A stretch of 64,000 bases of DNA, from NCBI RefSeq assembly GCF_026341125.1, contig NZ_JAPEOR010000001.1:248001-312000 (forward strand), written 5' to 3'. A program made the translations under genes and the position numbers. Shown in pieces: positions 10,341-18,290 of the stretch (position 1 is the stretch's first letter; each line of letters begins with the position of its first letter). Source of the stretch: Streptomyces sp. NBC_01142 (GTDB lineage Bacteria > Actinomycetota > Actinomycetes > Streptomycetales > Streptomycetaceae). Below the pieces are notes generated by a model. That model saw only the letters and a program-made list of their open reading frames with translations. It was not told the DNA's origin and did no database searches.

Positions 10341-10399
10341 CTGATGGACAATCAGTAACAATCGCGAAGTATCGGTATCTTCGGACTATGTGTCCGAAG
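10341..10399. promoter_or_regulatory. Cluster of three inverted repeats at the 10388 start
   Basis: Three short inverted repeats follow the tandem repeats: CTGAT/ATCAG (10341-10355), CGAAG/CTTCG (10365-10383) and CTTCGGA/TCCGAAG (10379-10399). The last spans the start codon of the 10388 gene. This is an operator-like arrangement; the binding protein is unknown. Confidence 0.5.
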
Positions 10400-10870
10400 C
10401 GTAAGGCGTTGTGGGCGGTGTCCGCCGCGGTGGTCATGGTGGTCGGCCTGGGAGCGAGTGCGGGTGCGGGCGACCGGGCGATCGCGCCGGAGGCGGATGT
10501 GGCGCATCACGGCCATGTCTCGCTGGCGAGTGGGCGGCTCGGGGTCCTGCTTGCGAGCGAGAGCCATGGTCCTGCCGATCTCTCGAACGCGACCGTACGG
10601 CTGGCGTTCTCGGTGCAGTTGGCCGGTGCTCAGGCGTTGCCGGCCGGGTGCCTGTGGGGCGGGGACCGGGAGGTGCTCTGCTCGACGGGTGTGCTGCGGG
10701 CGGGTGGGGCCGGGCGGCGGATCGCGCTCGACCTGAGGGCGGTGGGCCTGCCGGAGGAAGCGGTGGTGAAGATCGACACGCTGTGGAACGGCGGTGCGAC
10801 CGACCGCAACCCGGAGAACAGCACGCACCGGGTGCTGGCGCCGGACACCGGGGACCCGTACGCCTTCTGA
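10388..10870 (+). CDS. Secreted hypothetical protein
   Basis: A 160-residue protein with a clear Sec signal peptide (MCPKRKALWAVSAAVVMVVG, then small residues, likely cleaved near residue 27). The mature part is beta-rich and contains two cysteines (CLWGGDREVLC) about ten residues apart that could form a disulfide. It ends DPYAF. I recognise no catalytic motif; it looks like one of the small extracellular proteins common in Streptomyces. The start ATG lies within an inverted repeat and has no ribosome binding site, so a leaderless transcript or repressor control at the start is possible. Confidence 0.7.
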   Translation: MCPKRKALWAVSAAVVMVVGLGASAGAGDRAIAPEADVAHHGHVSLASGRLGVLLASESHGPADLSNATVRLAFSVQLAGAQALPAGCLWGGDREVLCSTGVLRAGGAGRRIALDLRAVGLPEEAVVKIDTLWNGGATDRNPENSTHRVLAPDTGDPYAF

Positions 10871-10936
10871 GTGGCTGCCGTTCAGGGGGAGGCCTGTGTC
10901 CGGGCGGCTGTCAGAGGGGTGGGCGACACTGGGTGG

Positions 10937-11644
10937 ATGATTGTCGAACGTGCGTACGCCCATCTCTCCTCGTACGACGAGGGCGAGTGGCCCTGGTCGG
11001 TGCCGTGCGTCCGGCAGCTCCTCGACGAGGGGCTGCGCTTCACCGCGCCCGTGACCTTCCTCGTCGGAGAGAACGGCTCGGGGAAGTCGACCCTGGTCGA
11101 GGCCCTGGCGGAGGGGTTCGGGCTGGACTCGTACGGCGGCTCCCACGACTGGCGGTATGCCTCGCACCGCGGCAAGTCGGTCCTCGGCGAGCGTGTCCGC
11201 TTCGACGCGGCGCCCCGGGGGCGCCGGATGGTCACCAGCTGGTCGGCGCGCAAGGGCTTCTTCCTGCGGGCGGAGACTGCGTTGGACGCCCTGGACCGGG
11301 AGGGTTTCGCGCCGGATTCGGTCAGCCATGGCGAAGGCTTTCTCGCGGCGTTCCGGGGGAAGTTCATGCAGGCAGGCCTCTATGTGATGGACGAGCCCGA
11401 GGCTGCACTCTCCTTCTCCTCCTGCCTGGAACTGATCGGCCATATCGACCAGTTGGTGAAGAAGGGCGGACAGGTCATCTGCGCCACGCACTCCCCGCTG
11501 CTGACCGCGCTGCCCGGCGCGGACATCGTCGAGGTCGGTGAGCACGGCATGCGGCGGGTGGAGTGGGGGGAGCTGGGCGTCGTCGACCACTGGCGCCGGT
11601 ATCTCGCCGATCCGCAGGCCTACCTGCGCCATATCGTCGACTAG
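10937..11644 (+). CDS. AAA/ABC-type ATPase (AAA_21-like)
   Basis: A 235-residue stand-alone ATPase. Walker A is GENGSGKST (about residue 42), the Walker B region is LYVMDEPEAALS, and the switch histidine is in ATHSPLL. This matches small OLD/ABC-like ATPases seen singly in many bacterial genomes. There is no nuclease (Toprim) domain and no membrane partner nearby. The ATG at 10937 is preferred over an upstream in-frame start at 10871 because the family begins M-I-V-E and GACACT lies six bases before it, as in a leaderless promoter. The function is unknown. Confidence 0.8.
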   Translation: MIVERAYAHLSSYDEGEWPWSVPCVRQLLDEGLRFTAPVTFLVGENGSGKSTLVEALAEGFGLDSYGGSHDWRYASHRGKSVLGERVRFDAAPRGRRMVTSWSARKGFFLRAETALDALDREGFAPDSVSHGEGFLAAFRGKFMQAGLYVMDEPEAALSFSSCLELIGHIDQLVKKGGQVICATHSPLLTALPGADIVEVGEHGMRRVEWGELGVVDHWRRYLADPQAYLRHIVD

Positions 11645-11663
11645 CGCCTGCGCGCCTGCGCCG

Positions 11664-11686
11664 TACAATTTCTGCATGACGCAGAA
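11664..11686 (+). promoter_or_regulatory. Leaderless promoter and palindrome of the MarR gene
   Basis: TACAAT at 11664-11669 is a consensus -10 box six bases before the ATG, the spacing of leaderless Streptomyces transcripts. It abuts a perfect inverted repeat TTCTGC-ATGAC-GCAGAA (11670-11686) centred on the start codon, a likely autoregulatory operator. Confidence 0.6.
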
Positions 11687-12158
11687 GAGCACGTCGGGGC
11701 GGAACGGGCTGATGGACGAGCTGTCCACCGCGTCGCGCCGCTACATGGCCTCGTACGCCCTCTTCAACCAGGCACTCGCCGACCATCTGCATCTCCATCC
11801 CACCGATCTGCAGTGCCTCAACCTTCTGGGGCTGGAGCGAGGGCCCGTCACCACCGGGCGGATCGCCGAACTGACCGGGCTCACCACGGGGTCGGCGACG
11901 CGGCTCGTGGACCGGCTGGAGCGGGCGGGGTACATCACGCGCGAGCGCGACACCGAGGACCGGCGGCGGGTGCTGGTAACCCTTGTGCCCGAGCGGATGG
12001 CGGAGTTCGGCGCGCTGTGGCAGAAGCTGAACGGCGCGTGGTACGAGATGTTCGACGCGTACAACGACGACGAGATCGCGCTGCTCACGGCCCATATGCG
12101 GCGGACCGTGGAGCTCAGCGCCGCGCAGATCGAGCGGCTGCGCGGCGGCAGGCTCTGA
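11676..12158 (+). CDS. MarR family transcriptional regulator
   Basis: A 160-residue MarR regulator with a winged helix: recognition helix region RIAELTGLTTGSATRLVDRL and wing RERDTEDRRRVLVTL, framed by dimerising helices at both ends. It normally represses itself and a neighbouring gene until a small ligand binds. The start codon lies inside a perfect palindrome. The nearby NmrA-like gene at 13026 has TTCTGC in its leader too and is a possible target, but the similarity is only six bases. Confidence 0.85.
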   Translation: MTQKSTSGRNGLMDELSTASRRYMASYALFNQALADHLHLHPTDLQCLNLLGLERGPVTTGRIAELTGLTTGSATRLVDRLERAGYITRERDTEDRRRVLVTLVPERMAEFGALWQKLNGAWYEMFDAYNDDEIALLTAHMRRTVELSAAQIERLRGGRL

Positions 12159-12175
12159 CACCCCGGCGCTGAAGG

Positions 12176-12910
12176 CTAGGCGGCGGCGCCGCCGAACTCG
12201 CGCAGCGCGTCCTCCACGATCGCCTCCAGGCGGGCGTGGTGCGCGCCCCGCCAGTACACGCGCTCGCACGCCGTGCACTGCGCGAAGACGTCGTACGAGC
12301 GCTGCGTGCCCTGCTCCAGATGGTCCTGGACCGAGTCCTTGTCGGCGTCCGACAGCCGGCCGTTGCATGCCGTGCACCGGGTCCATGGCGCGAGTGCCGG
12401 GGCGAACCGAGCGAGTACGTCCCGGAGTTGGTCGTCGGGCCGGTCGCTGTAGACGTACGCCCCCGCCCAGATCTCCCGCCGCCGCAGCAGCCCCCGGTCG
12501 CGGGAGAGCAGTACGCGCTGCTCCTTCGCCGAGAGCGTGGCCAGTGCCGGGTCGCCGATGTCCTCGTTCTCGTACGCCGCATCGACGCCCAGGAGCCGCA
12601 GCCGGCGCGCGAGCGTGCCGAGGTGGACGTCGAGCAGGAAGCGCAGCGGGGCGCCGGGGACCTGCTGCGGCCGCTGGATGCCGCAGACCTCGATGCTCTC
12701 GCCCGCGCGCGGGATGTGGGAGACGGTGACCTGGCGGCCGTCGACGAGCAGCCGGCCCGCCTCGGTGAGCGGGATGCCGAGGGACTCGACGACATGGCCG
12801 AGCGTCGATGAGCCGTCGGTGACCACGGCCGTACGCCCTTTGCGGCGCTCCGGCGAGACGAAGAGGCGCAGTTCAGGGGCGAGGCTGAAGGAGATTTCCG
12901 GTCCGTTCAC
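12176..12910 (-). CDS. Mut7-C RNase domain protein with ubiquitin-like N-terminus
   Basis: A 244-residue cytoplasmic protein. Residues 1-85 form the ubiquitin/ThiS-like fold that precedes Mut7-C domains. Residues 90-240 are the Mut7-C PIN-type RNase domain: FLLDVHLGTLARRLRLLG with the acidic active-site Asp, and LSRDRGLL. A zinc ribbon follows (C-x-x-C in RCTACNGRL and in QCTACERVYW). Family members are predicted metal-dependent RNases. It is convergent with the MarR gene, with 17 bases between stops. Confidence 0.85.
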   Translation of the reverse strand: MNGPEISFSLAPELRLFVSPERRKGRTAVVTDGSSTLGHVVESLGIPLTEAGRLLVDGRQVTVSHIPRAGESIEVCGIQRPQQVPGAPLRFLLDVHLGTLARRLRLLGVDAAYENEDIGDPALATLSAKEQRVLLSRDRGLLRRREIWAGAYVYSDRPDDQLRDVLARFAPALAPWTRCTACNGRLSDADKDSVQDHLEQGTQRSYDVFAQCTACERVYWRGAHHARLEAIVEDALREFGGAAA

Positions 12911-13025
12911 GCCGCAAGCATGTCACCGGGCGGTGCGCGCCAGCCAGCGGCTTTCGCGGGTGGGTGGGGCGGGGCGGGGGCGAGGGTGGGCACGCGGACA
13001 CCTGCGATACGGGCTGGGGCGGGGG

Positions 13026-13862
13026 TCATGCCCGGAAGGCGTCCGCGTTCTCCGCCGCCCATTCGGCGAAGGTGCGGGCCGGGTGGCCGGTCAGTTCCTC
13101 GACGGCACGGGTGAGGGGGGTGGGTGAACCGTCCGTGGAGGCCCAGTAGCTGAGCAGCCCGTCGGCGAAGGAGCCCGGTATGTACACGGACATGGACTCC
13201 TTCCAGGCTTCCGGGGTCACGGTGTTGAAGGGGATGGGGCGGCCCGCGGCGCGCTCGAGGAACGCGATCTGCTCGGTGAAGGTGAGCGACTCGGGGCCGG
13301 TCAGGTGGTAGGTCGCCCCGCGCAGCCGTGGCTGGGTGAGGACCGCGAGCGCGGCCTCCGCGATGTCCTGCTCATGGATCGGATCGCCGTAACTGCCCGG
13401 GTAGGGAAGGTCGATCGCGCCCAGGGACGCCTGCGCCCGCCACTGGAACGCGTTGCTCGCGAAGGCGCCCGGCTGCAGGACGGTCGACTCGACGGCGGAG
13501 CCCGCCAGCGCCCGCTCGACCGCGAGATGGGAGGCGGCGATCGGGTTGTCGGCGGCGTCGGGGTCCAGGACCGAACTGGAGGAGAGCAGCACGATGTGCT
13601 CGACGCCCGCGGCCTCGGCCTGCTCGAGGAAGGCACCGATCTGTGACGGCTCTGCGTAGAGGAAGACGGAAGTGACGGAGGCGAGGGCGGCCGGGAAGTC
13701 CGCGGCGTCGTCGAGGGCGCACCGCACGGTGGCCACGCCCGCGGGGAGGCTGAGCTTTTCGGGGGCGGCGGAGGCCGCCCGGACGTCAACTCCCTTCTCG
13801 TGCAGGAGCGTGATGAGGGTGGAGCCGACTTTGCCGCGGCTGCCGGTGACGAGGACGGTCAT
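13026..13862 (-). CDS. NmrA/atypical SDR NAD(P)-binding protein
   Basis: A 278-residue atypical SDR. It starts MTVLVTGSRGKVGSTLI with the Gly-rich nucleotide-binding motif. It has the NmrA-like layout (VFLYAEP, HIVLLSSSSVL, YPGSYGDPIHEQDIA), lacks the classical Y-x-x-x-K and ends in a substrate-recognition helical region. Such proteins act as NAD(P)H-binding redox sensors or reductases. The start at 13862 fits the family, and the frame upstream is unrelated. The leader contains CTGCGCCACACAGATTCTGC, partly matching the palindrome at the MarR gene. Confidence 0.8.
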   Translation of the reverse strand: MTVLVTGSRGKVGSTLITLLHEKGVDVRAASAAPEKLSLPAGVATVRCALDDAADFPAALASVTSVFLYAEPSQIGAFLEQAEAAGVEHIVLLSSSSVLDPDAADNPIAASHLAVERALAGSAVESTVLQPGAFASNAFQWRAQASLGAIDLPYPGSYGDPIHEQDIAEAALAVLTQPRLRGATYHLTGPESLTFTEQIAFLERAAGRPIPFNTVTPEAWKESMSVYIPGSFADGLLSYWASTDGSPTPLTRAVEELTGHPARTFAEWAAENADAFRA

Positions 13863-13916
13863 GTGAAAGTTTCCTTCGCTGTGCAGAATCTGTGTGGCGC
13901 AGATAAATATCCGCGA

Positions 13917-13945
13917 AAAGGGCCCGCTGGTCAAGCGGGCCCTTT
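13917..13945 (-). terminator. Hairpin terminator after the metallophosphoesterase gene
   Basis: Perfect 12-bp stem AAAGGGCCCGCT with a five-base loop and complementary arm ending in TTT. It lies downstream of the 14041 gene and upstream of the NmrA-like start, insulating the two minus-strand genes. Confidence 0.8.
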
Positions 13946-14040
13946 CCTGCGGTGGTTGTGGCGGTGAGTGGTGGCGGTGAGTGGTGGCGGTGGAACGGCT
14001 GGGCGGGACGGGGGCGGGGGACGGTGGAGCGGCTGGGTGG

Positions 14041-14847
14041 TTACGGCACGACGCGGAAGTGCGTCGTGATCGGGCCGCCCCCCTCGCCCAGCACGTGGAA
14101 CGCGACGCCCGGCGGGGCCACCTGGTCCGTCAGCGTCTCGCCGCTCTCCCACGGCAGCCGCAGCGTCGAGACCACTCCGGGCGCCACCAGCAGCGGCCGC
14201 CCGGCGAAGGTCGTGGCGGTGGGTGTGTGGGCGTGGCCGGTCAGGACGGCCGGGACGTTGGTGCGTCCTGCCAGCACTTCTGCCAGCCGCTCGGCGTTGG
14301 TCAGATTGATCGAGTCGAGGTAGGGGTGGTGGATCACCGTCGGCGGGTGGTGGAAGGCGGGCAGCGCCGGGGTGTCGCCGAGCTCGTCGAGCGTGCGCGC
14401 CAGCCACTCCAGTGTCTCGTCGTCGAACAGTCCCTCGTCCTTGCCGGGAATCGTCGAGTCGCAGAGCAGCAGGGCGTAACCGCCCGCGTGGTGGAGGCGG
14501 TTGATGGCCGGCGCGCTGTCGTCGGCCGGTCCGCCGCCTGCCTCTCCCGCCTCGCCCGACTCTCCTGCCTTGCTCGCCTCGCCCGCCTCTCCCAGGAGCG
14601 CCGTGCGGTACGCGGTGCGGTTGTCGTGGTTGCCGGGGCAGGTGAAGAAGGGGGCGTCGAGGCGGGCCAGCAGCTCGGCCGCCTCGGCGTACTCGGCCGG
14701 GGCGCCGTGGTCCGCGATGTCGCCGGTGACCAGAACGGCGTCGGGCCGCCGGCTCAGGGAGTTCAGATACGCCACCGTGCGTGCGGCCCGTTCGGTCGCC
14801 CGCTCGGTGCCGTCGAGATGCAGATCGCTGATATGGGCAAGCAGCAT
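14041..14847 (-). CDS. Calcineurin-like metallophosphoesterase (CpdA-like)
   Basis: A 268-residue metal-dependent phosphoesterase. All five family motifs are present: DLHLDG, GDIADHG, GNHD, a central HHPP and GHAHTP, which bind two metal ions. The closest known type is the cyclic nucleotide phosphodiesterase/phosphohydrolase group (CpdA/Icc). A low-complexity insert, GEAGEASKAGESGEAGEAGG, sits between the second and third motifs at about residue 90, likely a surface loop grown by repeat expansion. AGGGGGAA precedes the ATG. It is divergent from a GNAT gene across an inverted repeat. Confidence 0.85.
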   Translation of the reverse strand: MLLAHISDLHLDGTERATERAARTVAYLNSLSRRPDAVLVTGDIADHGAPAEYAEAAELLARLDAPFFTCPGNHDNRTAYRTALLGEAGEASKAGESGEAGEAGGGPADDSAPAINRLHHAGGYALLLCDSTIPGKDEGLFDDETLEWLARTLDELGDTPALPAFHHPPTVIHHPYLDSINLTNAERLAEVLAGRTNVPAVLTGHAHTPTATTFAGRPLLVAPGVVSTLRLPWESGETLTDQVAPPGVAFHVLGEGGGPITTHFRVVP

Positions 14848-14866
14848 GGATTCCCCCTCCGTTGCG

Positions 14867-14897
14867 ACTAATGGATAAGTCACTCTATTCCATTAGT
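14867..14897. promoter_or_regulatory. Operator-like inverted repeat between divergent genes
   Basis: ACTAATGG (14867-14874) and its exact complement CCATTAGT (14890-14897) are separated by 15 bases, in the 81-base gap between the phosphoesterase and GNAT genes. The sequence is AT-rich against its surroundings. The regulator is unknown. Confidence 0.55.
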
Positions 14898-14928
14898 CCG
14901 ACGATGGGGGCTGCGCTACGGTGTCGGT

Positions 14929-15360
14929 ATGAAGATCATCGACCTGGAGCCGGGCGACCCCCGCCTGGTGAACGACCTGCTGCCCGTCCTCATCGAGCTG
15001 CGGCCGCATCTGACCGAGGACCTGTTCCGCGAGGTGTACGAGAAGGGATACGGGCAGGGACTCCGCTTCTCCGCCGCCTACACCGCCGAGGGCACATGCG
15101 TGGGCGCGGCGGGATGGCGCATCATCGACAACACCAGCCAGATACGCAAGCTGTACGTCGATGACCTGGTGACCGCCGCGCACGCCCGCTCCACCGGCGT
15201 GGGGCACCACCTCCTCACGTACCTCGAAGGGATCGCCCGTGAGGCCGGCTGCCGGCATCTGAACCTGGACTCCGGCACCCATCGCACCGACGCCCACCGC
15301 TTCTACTTCCGCGAGCGGCTCGCGGTCTTCGCCTTCAACTTCGACAAGCCGCTCAGCTGA
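14929..15360 (+). CDS. GNAT family N-acetyltransferase
   Basis: A 143-residue single-domain GNAT acetyltransferase. The acetyl-CoA pyrophosphate-binding loop appears as ARSTGVGHHLLTYLE (R/Q-x-x-G-x-G/A form), preceded by the beta-strand KLYVDDLVT and followed by HLNLDSG and AHRFYFRERLA. The substrate is unknown. TACGGT six bases before the ATG suggests a leaderless transcript. It is divergent from the phosphoesterase. Confidence 0.8.
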   Translation: MKIIDLEPGDPRLVNDLLPVLIELRPHLTEDLFREVYEKGYGQGLRFSAAYTAEGTCVGAAGWRIIDNTSQIRKLYVDDLVTAAHARSTGVGHHLLTYLEGIAREAGCRHLNLDSGTHRTDAHRFYFRERLAVFAFNFDKPLS

Positions 15361-15422
15361 ACCACCGGCTGGACACCACCGGCTGGACGCCGTCGGCCGG
15401 ACATGAACCGCCGGGCGGACTG

Positions 15423-15956
15423 TCAGCCGGACTCTCCGTCGCGCAGGTCCAGTCGCCAGTCGTTGGACCGCACGAGGTTGCCGGGCGGGTACTCGAAGTC
15501 GCACTCGCCCCTCAGCTCGAAGCCCGCCTTCCTGCACACCGCGTTCGACGGGCCGTTCTCGGGGTCCGGGAAGGCGTGCAGGTAACGGTGTCTGCGCTCG
15601 GCGCGGGCCTGCTCGATGACGGCCCGGGTGCCCGCCGTCGCGACGCCACGCCCCTGGAAACGGGGCAGCACGCTCCACCCCGTCTCGTACACCTCCTCCC
15701 CGTTCCAGGTCTTCGCCCAGAAGCCGACGGTTCCGGCGGCTTCCCCGTCCGCAAGCAGGACGATGCGGAACATCCGGCCCCTGCCCGTACGGTCCGCGCT
15801 GAGATCGACGTACCGCTGATGCCGCTTGATCAGCTGCTCTTCCGTCTCAGGGCCTCCCAGGTGATCCATCAGCTCCGGTGCGTTCGAGGCGCGGAGCAGG
15901 TCGAAGTCGTCAGCGGACCATGGCTCGATCCGTACCGCCGATGCTTTGATCTCCAT
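15423..15956 (-). CDS. GNAT family N-acetyltransferase
   Basis: A 177-residue GNAT protein of the RimJ/RimL-like type. Motif A reads SVLPRFQGRGVATAGTRAV with the Q-x-x-G-x-G acetyl-CoA loop, followed by HAFPDPENGPSNAVCRKAGF, the conserved N-x-x-S-x-x-x-x-x-x-x-G-F end. The ATG at 15956 is used; TTG at 15986 and GTG at 15965 are in-frame alternatives, and none has a strong ribosome binding site. The substrate is unknown. Confidence 0.8.
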   Translation of the reverse strand: MEIKASAVRIEPWSADDFDLLRASNAPELMDHLGGPETEEQLIKRHQRYVDLSADRTGRGRMFRIVLLADGEAAGTVGFWAKTWNGEEVYETGWSVLPRFQGRGVATAGTRAVIEQARAERRHRYLHAFPDPENGPSNAVCRKAGFELRGECDFEYPPGNLVRSNDWRLDLRDGESG

Positions 15957-16000
15957 GTCGTGCACTGTAGAACGCGGATCTGACAACGGGAGTCCGGCAG

Positions 16001-16654
16001 ATGAGCCTCACCGGTGTGTGGGCGATCGGTGCTGTCCCCGACGCCGAAGTCGCCGCGCTGCCCGGCCGGTTCGTCCATCTGGAGGGGGAGTGGACCACGC
16101 CCCCCGGCTACGCCGACGATCTGGCCTGGTGGCTGAGCGGCGGGGACCGTGAGCCCTACTTCACGCCCCAACCCACGCCCGCTGCCCTTCGTTTCGCCGC
16201 CTTCGCGCGCAGTGGAGGCCCGAGTGCCCCGGCCGTCACCGCAATGAAGGAGGCCGGGATGGACCTCCTTCGCGACGCCGACGGAAGCGGCAGCGAGGGA
16301 AGCGGCACCGAAGCAGGAAGTGCGGTCTTCGTCGCCGCGGCGCGCAAGGGCGACCCCGCCGCCGCCCTCTGCTACGGCCTCGGCGCGGAGGGCGCGGCCC
16401 GGCTCCCCGGCTGGTTCGGCGACTTCCTGCTGACGGCCGCCGAAGTACGGGCCGTCCTCCCGCACGCCGAGTCGGTGCTCGCCGTCACCGGGCCGCGCCG
16501 CAGCGAGATCCTCGCCCGCATGGACGCCTGGATGTCGGCGATGAGCGACGCCCCCGACTTCGACGTGCGCACCCTGCTGGACGGGCCCCTTCGGGTGCTG
16601 CGGTTCGCGGCGGCCCACGGCACCGGCGCGGTCGGCGTCACCGAAAACTACTGA
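16001..16654 (+). CDS. Conserved hypothetical protein
   Basis: A 217-residue soluble protein without signal peptide or membrane segment. It begins MSLTGVWAIGAVPDAEVAAL and has a Trp/Pro-rich first third, a Gly/Ser low-complexity stretch at about residues 92-107, and a helical C-terminal half (ARMDAWMSAMSDAPDFDVRT). It resembles YfbM/DUF1877-like proteins only in general layout, so I do not assign a function. GGGAG lies before the ATG. Its end overlaps the convergent AraC gene by seven bases. Confidence 0.6.
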   Translation: MSLTGVWAIGAVPDAEVAALPGRFVHLEGEWTTPPGYADDLAWWLSGGDREPYFTPQPTPAALRFAAFARSGGPSAPAVTAMKEAGMDLLRDADGSGSEGSGTEAGSAVFVAAARKGDPAAALCYGLGAEGAARLPGWFGDFLLTAAEVRAVLPHAESVLAVTGPRRSEILARMDAWMSAMSDAPDFDVRTLLDGPLRVLRFAAAHGTGAVGVTENY

Positions 16655-17511
16655 GGGGCGGGGCGTGCGTACGCCGTCGGCGGGACGCCCACCGTCGCCG
16701 TGAAGTCCCGTACGAGATGGGCCTGATCGCTGTACCCCAACTCCGCGGCAAGCGCTGCCCAGTCCAGCCCGTCCTCCAGCCCGCCCTCCGGGCCTTCCGG
16801 CGACTCCGCGCCCCGACCGCCGCCCGACTCGGCGCGCTCCAGCGCCTCATGGATGCGGTAGCGCAGGATGACCCACTTGGGCCCGACCCCCACGTACGCG
16901 GCGAAGAGCCGCTGCAGCGAGCGCGCCGACACCCCTTCCGCGGCCGCCAGCTCGGCGACCCGCCGGATCGTACGGTCCCCACGCACCAGGTCGACCAGCT
17001 CCATCGCGCGCAACGCCTGGGGGTCCGCCGCCGGCTCCAGGCCCAGCAGGAAAGCGTCCAGCGCGGCGACCCGCGCGTCCTCCGCCTCCGGTCCGACGAC
17101 CGAGAGGACGGTGTCCGAGTCCGCGCCCGGCAGTACGTCCCCGATCGGCAGCCGCTGCCCCGTCCAGTCGGACACCGGCCGGCCCGGTGCGAACGGCCGG
17201 AAGCCGCCGGGGCGGAACTGCACCCCGCACACCCGCCCCCACCCCTCCAGCTTCTGCGTGAAGAGGCTGAGGCCGATGCCCGCGACCTCGGCCCACCCCG
17301 GCTCGTCGCCGTACTGCTGGAAGACCACGTTGACCGACGGATGCGGCACCACATGGGAGGCGTACGGCTCCGTCAGGTCCCAGTCGATGAGCCAGTAGTG
17401 CTCGAGATACGGACGGAGCACCGGGGCCGGCTCGCGGCGGCGGAAACGCACGCGCGCGAAAAGGTCCTGGGCTTCGACGATGCCTCGGGTGTCACGCCTC
17501 GGACCTGCCAT
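16648..17511 (-). CDS. AraC family transcriptional regulator
   Basis: A 287-residue regulator. The N-terminal domain (residues 15-150) is of the DUF6597 type seen in AraC regulators (PVLRPYLEHYWLIDWDL, HPSVNVVFQQYG, CGVQFRPGGFRPF). The C-terminal AraC DNA-binding domain carries two helix-turn-helix units: GVSARSLQRLFAAYVGVGPK and LAAELGYSDQAHLVRDFTAT. A short Gly/Glu insert separates them. The start ATG at 17511 gives the normal length. It is divergent from the 17575 gene, a possible target. Confidence 0.85.
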   Translation of the reverse strand: MAGPRRDTRGIVEAQDLFARVRFRRREPAPVLRPYLEHYWLIDWDLTEPYASHVVPHPSVNVVFQQYGDEPGWAEVAGIGLSLFTQKLEGWGRVCGVQFRPGGFRPFAPGRPVSDWTGQRLPIGDVLPGADSDTVLSVVGPEAEDARVAALDAFLLGLEPAADPQALRAMELVDLVRGDRTIRRVAELAAAEGVSARSLQRLFAAYVGVGPKWVILRYRIHEALERAESGGGRGAESPEGPEGGLEDGLDWAALAAELGYSDQAHLVRDFTATVGVPPTAYARPAPQ

Positions 17512-17574
17512 GCCCCGGATCCTATGTCGCGTTTGTTCAAGACGCAGGGCCCTTGCTGTGCATACGGTCGGACC

Positions 17575-18153
17575 ATGACGAACACCATCAGTGAACTGCT
17601 CGACGCGGCGGCGGCGCGTGCCGTGCCGGTGGTGCGCGGTATCACCGACGAACGGCTGGACGACCCGACCCCCTGCGCCGAGTACGACGTACGAGGCCTG
17701 GCGAACCACCTCCTCCAGGTGGTGATCAACTTCCAGGCCATGGCGGCCAAGAAGGACGCCGACTTCTCCGCCGAGCCCGACTACCTCAGTGAGGGTGACT
17801 GGCGGGGCCGGTTCGCCGACGAGACCGATGTGCTGGTCAAGGCCTGGGCTGCACCCGGAGCCGAAGAGGGCACCACCGGGTCCATGGGCATGGCCGCCAG
17901 GACCCTGGGGGAGATGGTGCTGGGCGATCTCACTGTGCACGCCTGGGACCTGGCCCGCGCCACCGGCCAGGAGTTCACGCCGGACCCGGTCGTGGTCGGC
18001 GAGGTCACGGAGTCGTTCGCGGCGCTGGCGCCGATGGCCCGGAAGATGGGGGCGTTCGGCGAGGCCGTCACGCTGCCGGACGAGGAGACGGCCTCGGAGT
18101 TCGACCGGCTACTGGCTATGACGGGCCGGAACCCGCACTGGCAGCAGCCGTAG
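17575..18153 (+). CDS. TIGR03086-type DinB/mycothiol maleylpyruvate isomerase fold protein
   Basis: A 192-residue protein of the actinobacterial TIGR03086 group in the DinB/MDMPI superfamily. It begins with the helix [16 protein letters not shown], then [20 protein letters not shown], the family hallmark with Pro-Thr-Pro-Cys and a metal-ligand His, and later [17 protein letters not shown] with a second ligand His. Some superfamily members use mycothiol. TACGGT at 17563-17568 lies six bases before the ATG, so the mRNA may be leaderless. It is divergent from the AraC regulator. Confidence 0.85.
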   Translation: MTNTISELLDAAAARAVPVVRGITDERLDDPTPCAEYDVRGLANHLLQVVINFQAMAAKKDADFSAEPDYLSEGDWRGRFADETDVLVKAWAAPGAEEGTTGSMGMAARTLGEMVLGDLTVHAWDLARATGQEFTPDPVVVGEVTESFAALAPMARKMGAFGEAVTLPDEETASEFDRLLAMTGRNPHWQQP

Positions 18154-18290
18154 CCCTCCCCGGTCCCGCCGCGCCCGAGCCGCTCCCAGCGGATCCGGTC
18201 GATCCCGGCGGGCGCGGCCCTCCCGGTACGCGGTGTCGTCACCGCGCTGCCGCGAGCTCGGGCCGCGCCGTCCAACCCCGGCGGCTCGCC

